DNA of 64,000 nucleotides from the NCBI GenBank assembly GCA_963971425.1, contig OZ020525.1, positions 124,001 through 188,000 of the forward strand, read 5' to 3'. Positions 55,855 through 64,000 of this stretch are shown one piece after another. The position numbers were made by a program, and so were the translations under genes. This stretch comes from Bryoerythrophyllum caledonicum (Eukaryota; Streptophyta; Bryopsida; Pottiales; Pottiaceae). Position 1 is the stretch's first letter. Each line of letters starts with the position of its first letter. The notes below the pieces were generated by a model. That model was not told where the DNA came from. It searched no databases and saw only the letters and a list, made by a program, of their open reading frames with translations.

Positions 55855-56441
55855 TTAATGCCATTTCCATTATAATTTACTTTGACGATTCATAAGTCTT
55901 ATCTATATCAGCTTAAAAAAAAAAGAAATCACTTAGGTTGATCTCCATTTGTTGCTTTCAAATATGAGAGAGCCTTAAGCACTTCCAAAAATATTTTCAT
56001 ATTTGAAGATATTAAAACTTTAACCTCTATATTTTCATGGGGAGAAATTTCCAATGATATAGAGAAATTAAGATAGTAACATCTTAATATATCAAGTATT
56101 TAAAATGATTTAAAATCCCACACAATATATTTTTATGACTCAATCTTGCATTCTGATATCATAACCTGCTTATTTAAGCTTGAACTGGTACCTCTACCGT
56201 AACATCTTATCCACTTCCATGGACAAAACTCTACTCCACTTCAACAATACCCTCACATTCATCAAGTAACTCGACGTCTCTACTTCACATGATGCCTGGC
56301 TATAGAAAGCATGGCTCTAGATGAGCAAAATTCCGTTGTCTCTCATGGCTATCCACATTCATCGCAGGAACTATACAATGTACAAACGCTATATACGGAT
56401 ATGATACAATTTGACATTGGCATGTTTGCCCTAGATAACAC

Positions 56442-56449
56442 TATAAATA
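56442..56449 (+). promoter_or_regulatory. TATA-box-like site
   Basis: TATAAATA in context ctataaatagcctac, shortly before the outer breakpoint of the right arm, mirrored at 7,410-7,417. It would fit a plant core promoter, but no gene follows within the homologous segment, so it may be a cut-off promoter. Confidence 0.25.
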
Positions 56450-56470
56450 GCCTACAAGCAAATCCCGAGG

Positions 56471-57000
56471 TTTCTTTGGAACATTGGGTTGTTGCCCGAC
56501 TAAGACCCTCCCTTGGATATTCCGCCCGCAGTCATCTAATTATGTCGGCTCCTATTCGTTCCCGTCCGCTCCGATTTGATCATGTCCGCTCTGTTCTGCC
56601 GCTGTTGGGACTCCGCCCATTGACTCTTTCTCGTCCAATTGTTCCTGTGCAATCTTGTCCGCTTTCTTTTGCCACCCTCTACCCTTCTGCTCTTTTTATC
56701 GCTTGCTCCCATTTGTTTAAATCTGCCCATGTTTGCTACCATTACATATATGCACGTTGCTTAATTTGGCAATCATAGGTTGGTTTACCTTATGTGAATG
56801 AATTCATTTCACGAGATTGTCATTGCAATTATCGTGGGTTGTTTTAGCTTACAAGTTAATAGAATGATGTAGAAGTTTTTAAAAGTTTTTTGTTATCCTT
56901 GGAAGTTCCTAGATGCTTTTTTAGAAGCATTAGGTGGCCTTGGAAATTTCCAGGAGAAGCTTCTAGATTCTTACATAGAAGTCAACTTCAATCTCCTTTA
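56471..57000. other. Unique flank plus LTR-like block
   Basis: No supported gene. The open frame 56,311-56,778 crosses the duplication breakpoint and is probably spurious. At 56,870-56,990 sequence with repeated ggaagttcct/gaagcttct resembles the LTR-like block at 17.2 kb and lies at the 3' end of the minus-strand gypsy fragment. Confidence 0.35.
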
Positions 57001-57004
57001 AGAA

Positions 57005-58165
57005 TAGTTGTCAAAAGAGGATGAAGACAGCATGCCATATGCAATCTTCTTTGGCATTTGTCACATAGCAACATTGTCATTGTGCCCTTGGTTTCCACAC
57101 AAACAAGACATTTATATTCAAGTGGCACCATTACTTTCTCTAGATGTATTGATTGTTTGAAAGGCAAAAGACAAGGTGTACAATTCTTTGTACACCTTGT
57201 ACACCTTTGTGTTGTCCTTGCATTCTTGTCCATCTTTTCCTTCTAAAAGAAAGATCCCACTTGGTAAGATCTTTTTGAATTGCAAGATGGTATTACATAC
57301 CTCAACATCCAAGGTCTTTGGTGCTTCACGATGTAAATATACGAAATTACCCACTTGAAAACATTGACGTTGAGGTTTGTAAGCCCTACTTCTAATACGT
57401 GCATAATGCAACCTATCTTTATGTTGCGGTATTGCAAAGTTCTCCATAGGCATGATCTTTTGGAAATACTTGGTTTGATCTTGTAGCACTTGTACCCAAA
57501 TCATTGGATTGTCCAAATCTTCAATTGGATTCTTTTTTTCTTCAACTACTAAAGGCAACATGGGCTCCCTACCATAGACTAACTGAGAAGGGTTGTATCA
57601 AGCAAGAGAAGTTTATTGACTAAAGCAATAACCCATGGCTATCCAAGAGAGTTTGAGATCCAATCTCTATGGTTGCTTGCCAACAATCTATACTTGCTTA
57701 ATCCACTCTTGACTACATGAATCACTTTTTTTGCCAATCCATCAGTCCCTAGCTAGTCCCTAGATGTTGTTTGGTGATCAATTAATGCTTTAGTACAAAG
57801 CTATTCAAAGGATCCAAGAAACTTTCTTCCTTTATCTATCAACACCTCTAAACGAGCTCCAAACCTAGCAAAAACTTGTAATTCTAGAAAAGCTAACGTT
57901 ACTAGCTTAGAAGAATTTTGCGATAAAGCCACTAGCTCAATCCACTTACTATTATACTCTACAATAACAAGTACATATTTAGCACCTACTTTTACTGTCA
58001 TCATTTGGGCAGCAAAATCAAAACTCTGTCTAAAGTCCAATCCCATAATTGGAAATGGTTGTAATTGAGTGGGCAAGGTATTGAAGCTTGGATAAACCCA
58101 ATCGCAAACTTCATACTTTTGCACATAGGTTGCTACCTCTTGTTGCATACCCATTTACCAATATT
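57005..58165 (-). pseudogene. Ty3/gypsy integrase plus PHD finger
   Basis: In order: remnants of the integrase N-terminal zinc domain (VATYVQKYEVCDWV), LPTQLQPFPIMGLDF with the first catalytic Asp, LVIVEYNSKWIELVAL, IDKGRKFLGSF with the second, LAKKVIHVVKSGLSKY around the position of the catalytic Glu (now Lys), QLVYGREPMLPLVV, RSRAYKPQRQCFQVG, then LLEGKDGQECKD. After a frameshift a PHD finger follows: CLVCVETKGTMTMLLCDKC, HMACCLHPL, ILKGD, after which the conserved Trp codon is TGA. Several stops and frameshifts make it non-functional. Same family as the fragment at 28.3/33.4 kb. Confidence 0.75.
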
Positions 58166-58999
58166 GACTACACAACATTGAAAGTGTGCATTTTATCATC
58201 ATGCATTTGGCATATCAATTGAAGACGTTGTTTTGGCATTTTTTATATGCAACTGCAACTCCCACAGTAGGATTTTCTATTATTTAAAGTTGCACTTTCA
58301 CTTTAGGATGCGCTCTTTCATCAAATATGATGTTTTATGAAGATGGAAGGATCCATTAGGAGTCAATCTTCACTATATTATTTAGTCTGTGACATCCCAT
58401 ACAAATCTATGAAGTATAAGAATACTTGGCAATGGACATTCTTCTGAGCCAAATGTGATGAACATTTATTTTCCATGCGCATCCTCGACCATTGAAGTCA
58501 AGAATGTCTATTCTCAAATCCTCTTTTTTAGTCTCAGTCTACATGTAATTATGTATTTTGAAGGTGGAGGAGATGATTCTATTTCAAACTACCTCCTACT
58601 TTATAGTCTCAAGATAGTGAATCGGACCCGGTCACTACAATCAATCCGGGTTCGCGGTATCACGGCCCGGTTTTAGCCCTGACACCGCAAAGACCAGCCC
58701 TTCTCCCCAAGCGCCTTTTCGCCTCCTTCCCACGATAATTGCCACTCTCGCCCTCAATTATTTCGCGCTGCCCGTCTCTCTTTTCGGCACTTCTCGCCGA
58801 AAAGCCCCTTCGCCCCCGCCTTCTCCGGATCACCGAAGTCACCTTCTCGCCCCGCTACGTGTACTCTAGAATGACCCGCCCTTCTCGGCGGATGCCGGCG
58901 CGAAGTGTCATCCACATCGTTTCGTACTACGCCGTCTTTCGCACGATCTATTGTGCCGTGTAGCACCTTGCCGGAAGGGGAGTGCTTGTCTCCGCGTGA

Positions 59000-61900
59000 A
59001 TGGAGTTCCTCGATCTCAATCTCCCCATCCAAGACAGGCCGAATGGGAATTCTGGCGAGACGGCGGCACCAACCGTTGCCGATAACGAGGCAGCAGGGAG
59101 GAAATGGAGGCGTCAAGGGAGAAAAAAACCGGCTGGCGTGCGTGAGAAGGGGGTGGAGGACCTTGATGCCGCGTTCCGGGAAGGCCAGCATGCAAACTAT
59201 CTGAAGAGACACGGTCACAAGGTTCTTCGGATGCGCGATTCATTACAGAACCCTCCTCCAGGGATTTTGACGTGGAAATGTCTTAGGTGGAACATGGAGG
59301 CCGAGAATGATACGAGGTTCGTAGACGATCCGCAATCATCGAAGAGGAAGCAGTCCAAGCTTATCGCCTACATTCCCTGGGATAGGGTCTCGGATTTCGT
59401 GGAGGGTGAGCAGTCTGGCCGAAAGGATGTAGAGACTACCTTCGTCCACGACAAGAACGACCCCACAAACGTCGGCGAGAAGATGCACTATCGGTGGAAC
59501 TACCACATCAAGTACCAGCGATAAGTGAATCACGACCTCTGATATCACATTCAATATACACGGTAGATGTGCTTATCGGCTGTGCCATTACATCTCTTCA
59601 GTACCGCACGTATCTCTGATGGTCAACGCCGATAAGCAGATGGCGTTGTCAATACGGTCCCGAAGACAACAGGGACAAGATCCAAGCTATCACGCCCAAA
59701 ATGACACCAACGCCATTGAAATACAATCACAAAAGGAAACAACTTACGTCCGGCGCTGGCCAGAAAGGCCCTCGTGCCACTAATGCGAAGGAGGGGGGCT
59801 CTATGAAAGTGGGCTGCCAATGTCGATTCTACGTAAAGAGGTACTATTTTCTACCATATATCGCCGAGATAGGGTACTTTTGCTCGGAACATGTCGACAC
59901 TCAGGGCCTCATCGTCCACGATAAGGACAATGTGCAGAGGGGAAAGCTCCGCTTTTGGAAGTACATATCGGAGGAAGTAAGGCTTTGGGTTCTGAGGCAA
60001 TTTGAAGAGCAAGTTCCGATGGCAGCTATAATACAGAAGCACCAGAAGCTGGTACTAAAGGCACGGGATGAGGGCACTCTTACGCCTTCTCGGGATTGTT
60101 TCCTTAGCATGGAGGACATCGGCAACATATGCGGAGTCCGTGCGCAAGAACTATACAAGAAACACGACAACGATGCTGAGAGTGTGAGAATGTGGGTCCG
60201 AGAAAACCGAGGTATGGTTTTTAACTACCAAGACCCGGGCAGCAAGGTCGACGGAGTGCTGAATGCCGATAACGTACCCTTTGTAATTGGGATTCAAACC
60301 CCATTTCAGACGCACATGATGCTGAAATATAGTCACAATAACATTATTGCTATAGACGGGACATTCGCAACGAACAACAAAAATGTACACATACCTTTAC
60401 CGTGCTCCATGTAGGGTCCGTATAAAAATTAGGAGCACTCACTCCCATACCGCTTAATTCCTTGCTTGCGTGTCCAGTATCCGCTCTTCACGATGATGGT
60501 ATTTGACGAGTGGAGAAATGGTGTTCCAGTGGCTTTCGTGATCACTGCGAAATCCAAACAAGCAGATCTCGTCCCTTGGATGCGCGCTCTGATGCAGAAG
60601 TTGGTGCAGATAAGGCCGGACTGGAGACCCACTGCCTTTGTACTTGACGACGCCGATAATGAGATCAACTCTCTTCGGTAAGCGATTTAGCATTCTTACG
60701 TTATCGGGTGACGGGCTTTAGCGAGTTGTATTATCGGCTTGTCGGGTTATCGCACGGAGGTTTGGCCGTACTCGCATCTATTTCTATGTCTTTGGCATGT
60801 TCGTCGAGCGTGGCAGAAGAATGCATGTGCTAAGTTGAAAGACATGGAGACGAGGGCCGGAGCTTTGCGAATTGTGGGCTCACTTATGTACGTATCAGAG
60901 ACACCTAGTGACTTCCAAGACCCTTCGGCGAGAGCTCCCGGCGATAAGGTGTGGAATTTGGTAGAGTGGGTGCGGCACGTTTACGGCGAAGCTAAGGCTC
61001 TCTTGCGAGACGCTGATGCATACTGGAAGTACTTCGACAAGGAATGGCTCCCGAAAATCAAAATGTGGGTTGTGGGAGACCGGAAAATCCCCCATGCTGG
61101 CCAGGACACCAGTGCAGCGATCGAATCATACCATTCTAATATGAAAGCAGTGCTCTGGCAATCCAAAAGGAAGCTTATCGGCCGAAGGATGGACTGGCTT
61201 ATTTATGAGCTCACTGGAAATGTCATCGAGAAGTATGATTACAGTCACTGGTGTAAGCTAAACGGTTATATAAAGAACAAGAGGCAGCGGCAGATCATGG
61301 TCAATGCAATCAACCAAGCAAATACAATTTTCGATAATGTGGTCACCTTGCCCGAGTGGTCGGGAGGTCCTGCATACGTTAAATCCTCGAATAGGAGACA
61401 CATTACGTATGCGGTATACAATCCATGCACCGAATGGGCCGTCTGCCAATGTGTTCATTCCTAGAAAGGTGACATTTGTAAGCACCAGGTTAAGGTCCTG
61501 AAAATGACAAGACCTGACCTGGCGGAGGGAAAAATTGCTAGATATCTGGGCTCCCTTTGCGGCACAATCCAAGGAGGAATGACGAATCTTCTCCGCCAAG
61601 ACAATGGTCGACACCCGAATACCGAGGGCTTCCCCGATAATGATGTTCCCTCCGATACCGAAGCCGGAGATGTAACCCCAGTGACTTCCAACCTTCGAGA
61701 ATTAGGCAAGACATGGGTATGCGACTTTGATCGTATGTATCAGCTTGTCCTGAAGCTACTCGAGAAGGCTTATCGCCAAACGTTGCTAGCAAGACACTTG
61801 GATGCAGCTTTGCGCAACACCGACGCCACCCTCTCAAGGTTGGAGGCTGAAATCGAAGCCGGAATGCTTCATCCACTCCAGGAGATACCTGCACCGCTCC

Positions 61901-62019
61901 CCACAAATGAAGACGGTCTTGGAATGAGGCTCCGAAGGTTGCATGACTTCCTGGATTCCAGAGGTTTTCGGATGAGGTTCGTTCCAGCTAGCGAAAGACT
62001 AACTCAAGAAACGACTTAG
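59000..62019 (+). pseudogene. MULE transposase with SWIM domain, one TAG inside SWIM
   Basis: Segment 1 (59,000-59,524) starts MEFLDLNLP and ends in a stop or unspliced donor. Segment 2 (59,701-60,384) has a zinc-binding N-domain (CQCRFYVKRYY, YFCSEHVD) and the first catalytic Asp in IAIDGTF. A 93-base GT-AG intron (60,385-60,477) restores YPLFTMMVFDEWRNGVPVAF. The second Asp is in FVLDDADNE (60,646). A short intron, or an insertion, precedes PYSHLFLCLWHVRRAW. The Glu is in AAIESYHSNMK (61,123). The SWIM zinc motif CQCVHS-stop-KGDICKH is split by TAG at 61,462-61,464, after which the frame continues to 62,019. MULE transposases catalyse cut-and-paste transposition; this copy needs TAG readthrough or is dead. 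Confidence 0.75.
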
Positions 62020-62396
62020 GTTATCGGCACCGATGTGGATGAGTATAAAAGGCAGAGGATTTCAGCTGCAAACCTGCACCGATAACCATTAGTAATCTTA
62101 TCGGTAGAATACTGCCGATAAGATGCTCTTAGATTAAGTTCCATGCATCGGCTGAAATTTCCACTGAAGTGATATTTCTTTAGTTTGAAAGTTAAAACCC
62201 AACATTCAATATAATCGGCAAAGACTGGATTTTAAGTTCCGCTTACAAGCCTCTGCAAGGGGGTCCCAAAATCCGTTTATGTACGCTATCGAAAAAATTG
62301 TCATTTACAATGAATGAAATGTATAACATCGGCATCCTATTAATTTGTACAAATTCCTGGAGTCTATCGGCTGTGTACAACACCCCTCCTTATCGC
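62020..62396. other. MULE intergenic region
   Basis: About 377 bases between convergent genes, holding five CGATAA-type motifs within about 375 bases (62,021, 62,080, 62,098, 62,115, 62,390). No gene. Confidence 0.5.
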
Positions 62397-63985
62397 CTAC
62401 TTCTTCGTCTTGGTGGTGCCCTTCGGTTTTCTCGGTTTTTTCAGGCTTTTCGGCGCGGTTGACTTCTTCCGCCTTCCTCGAGTCACTGGTGGGTTTGTGA
62501 GCACGTTGAAGCCCTGAAGATCACGATCCCCCACTGTCTCCGAAATACCAAAAACTGGGACTTCCTTCTTCTTCGCCGTCTCTATACCGGCTTCCACGAA
62601 AACTACGTCCAGACTTCTGCTTCTGAACTCCACCGTATCCTGATCACATAGATTAAGGGCATCGTGGAACGGAAGCGGTGCGACAATCTCCGTATACAGC
62701 GCTTGCATGAACCATCGGTACGCCTTCTTCCTGTCCCTGTCCAGATATTTGGTCTCCGTCACGGTCTTCTCCTCCGCCTCTTTGCGCCCACCACGTGCGA
62801 TAAGGTACTGCATAAAGCCCAAGCCTGCCATGAAACCACACTCCTAGCTTTTTTTCTGACTAGGCAGAGGCAACCTTATCGGCGATCGACTCTGCCATTC
62901 AGTCCAACTCCGAGATCCGATCCTCACGCCCTTCGCGGTTGCCCATCCCATGTGCACAAGGAAGATGAAGTTGTTCACTTCCCGACCCTTGTGCATGCCT
63001 TTCGCTGGGTCCAGGTGATACGTTCGCCTTTGCTCCACGACGAATACGCTCCAGTGACCCTTATCGTGGTAAGGGACGATAATGGTATTCGGCATCTTGG
63101 TGGTGCTACGGAACGAGCGGCTGAGAAAGCTCACGATGTCATCCCAACCCTTCCCTTCATCCGCCAGATAGCACTGCAAAGTCGCCGATAACCAGTTTTG
63201 CGTGTAATGATACTGGATTCGAACATGCTCCTTCGCACGGTAGACGACATTCCTAAGGATGAAATTCAGAAATGTGCCTTCCATTTCCCGCTTGTCCTTT
63301 AGCACGCAATGCCAGTCCTGTAGTGCGAGTGAGACATCCACGGCTTGCCGAAGGTCTGGACCGAAAAACCTCATACCTCCAATCAGGTCCTTCGGATGAA
63401 TAAAACGAGGCCTGCAATTCAGAAGAAAGCGGACGTTAGACAACAGGTGACGATAAACAGTAGGTGTCAGAGAACACGATAACATAGACGACGACACTCA
63501 CCGCTGCATTAAGACCTCTACAATAATGTTGAGGTTCTTCTCTATCATGGATGCGTCATGCTCCTCGGCTTCGTAGCAGAGCGAGGGCTCTTTCTCCCAG
63601 GACACACAGTCTGACGTACATACTCCGCGGTTCTCCTTCAACATGCATGTATACGCCGCCTTCTGTCCTTCCCTTCTATTCATAACACGCTCTTCGAGTC
63701 CAGGATAAACCCAAATACTAGACATTCCAGATTCCTGTGCTTCCTTGATAAAGCGCAATGCCAGTCTGATCTCCTCGGGGTCCATCTCCTTTGGAGAAGG
63801 GTTATCAGGCTCTTGCGGAGGAGGAGCCTGAACGGGTCCTGGCGGAGGAGCAGGCATATCGAGCTCTGGCGAAGGAGCAGGCTTATTGGGCTCAGATACC
63901 AGAACAGGGCTATCAGGATTTGGCACTGAAGCAGGCTCAACGGGTTCTGGCGGACTGGCATGGTTCTGGGGCTCTGGCGGGCTAG
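62397..63985 (-). pseudogene. Ulp1-like cysteine protease (C48), TAG beside active-site Cys
   Basis: Minus strand, exon >63,985-63,502, GT-AG intron 63,412-63,501, exon 63,411-62,397. The N-terminal part is Pro-rich (SPELDMPAPPPGPVQAPPP). The protease core shows catalytic His in KGHWSVFVV, Asp in YHLDPAKG, the oxyanion Gln in LPSQKKS and Cys in ECGFMAG. Spacing between Gln and Cys matches Ulp1 enzymes, but the codon just before ECG is TAG (62,844-62,846). The C-terminal tail is basic (RGRRKKSTAPKSLKKPRK). Ulp1-type proteases remove SUMO. In MULEs the role is unknown, possibly interference with host silencing. The gene continues past the window. Confidence 0.7.
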
Positions 63986-64000
63986 TAGGGTTCTCGGGCT

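Larger units (their letters stand above)
52872..56470. repeat. Inverted duplication, right arm
   Basis: Reverse complement of 7,389-10,989. Contains exons 2-4 of VPV-3, its 3' flank and a piggyBac-like MITE. The outer breakpoint is sharp after aatcccgagg (56,461-56,470), and the inner one falls within exon 2. Confidence 0.85.
58733..63456. repeat. Dispersed CGATAA/TTATCG motif field
   Basis: By eye about 27 copies of the hexamer on either strand, about 15 of them CCGATAA/TTATCGG, for example at 59,079, 59,573, 59,629, 60,266, 60,653, 60,731, 61,175, 61,634, 62,021, 62,079, 62,098, 62,114, 62,876 and 63,185. They occur in exons, introns and intergenic DNA and in different reading frames. Confidence 0.75.
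58620..64000. mobile_element. Mutator-like element with Ulp1 gene (right end outside window)
   Basis: The composition switches abruptly to G+C-richer sequence near 58,620. The region carries a transposase gene on plus (59,000-62,019) and a Ulp1-like protease gene on minus (62,397 to the window end), arranged convergently. Plant MULEs with Ulp1-like genes are known (Kaonashi-type and VANDAL). No terminal inverted repeat can be assessed because the right end is missing. The whole region is enriched in CGATAA/TTATCG. Confidence 0.7.

Noticed and set aside
56311-56778. 155-codon frame at the right arm edge
   Set aside because: It crosses the duplication breakpoint, so the product would be chimeric; low complexity and no homologue recognised.
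1-64000. tRNA, rRNA or CRISPR features
   Set aside because: No cloverleaf with A and B boxes, no rRNA sequence and no spacer-repeat array was seen; the tandem arrays have no unique spacers.

Overview
This is a eukaryotic nuclear window packed with transposable elements, and it holds only a few host-type genes. I infer the green lineage. The evidence is a Mutator-like element with a SWIM-type transposase next to a Ulp1-like protease gene (a plant-style pairing), a LACS9-type acyl-CoA synthetase fragment, interstitial CCCTAAA-type repeats near 24.35 kb, and CACTA, Tourist-like and Tc1 elements. A streptophyte alga with a large genome is my guess, but the species cannot be proved from this window. 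The window contains one 200-base assembly gap at 31,659-31,858.

Layout. 0-3.2 kb (minus strand): tandemly duplicated C-terminal exons of a long-chain acyl-CoA synthetase, then a four-exon gene (VPV-1) whose product joins a repeat-rich N-terminus to a charged, VPV-rich C-terminus. 3.4-19.5 kb: a direct duplication (3.4-6.5 and 13.3-16.2 kb) whose two copies serve as empty sites for each other's insertions (Tourist-like, piggyBac-like and Tc1 elements). Between the copies lie exons 2-4 of a second VPV gene and an unrecognised 399-codon Cys-rich ORF. 19.8-23.4 kb: degenerate LINE copies. 24.3-26 kb: telomere-like repeats and a gag-like pseudogene whose in-frame stops are mostly TAG. 28.3-33.6 kb: a Ty3/gypsy integrase-PHD fragment split by a CACTA element, which itself contains a second CACTA element. 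35.9-49.3 kb: a 5'-truncated LINE and then a nearly complete 12.6-kb LINE bounded by an 11-bp target duplication. 50.3-56.5 kb: a third VPV gene (complete, plus strand) and an inverted duplication of 7.4-11.0 kb. 57.0-58.2 kb: a second gypsy integrase-PHD fragment. 58.6 kb to the end: a Mutator-like element.

The most notable object is the intact LINE (36,688-49,317). Its ORF2 carries a canonical 2A translational-recoding motif ahead of an APE endonuclease, a reverse transcriptase, a possible methyltransferase-like segment, a complete RNase H, a CCHC knuckle, and a C-terminal segment resembling an R2-type restriction-like endonuclease. Its RNA ends in a strong stem-loop cassette that recurs elsewhere in the window. 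Second is the Mutator-like element at the right end, which is densely sprinkled with CGATAA/TTATCG on both strands, in coding and non-coding parts alike. The pattern recalls the motif-guided anti-silencing of VANDAL elements. Third, both gypsy fragments share an unusual integrase plus PHD-finger tail.
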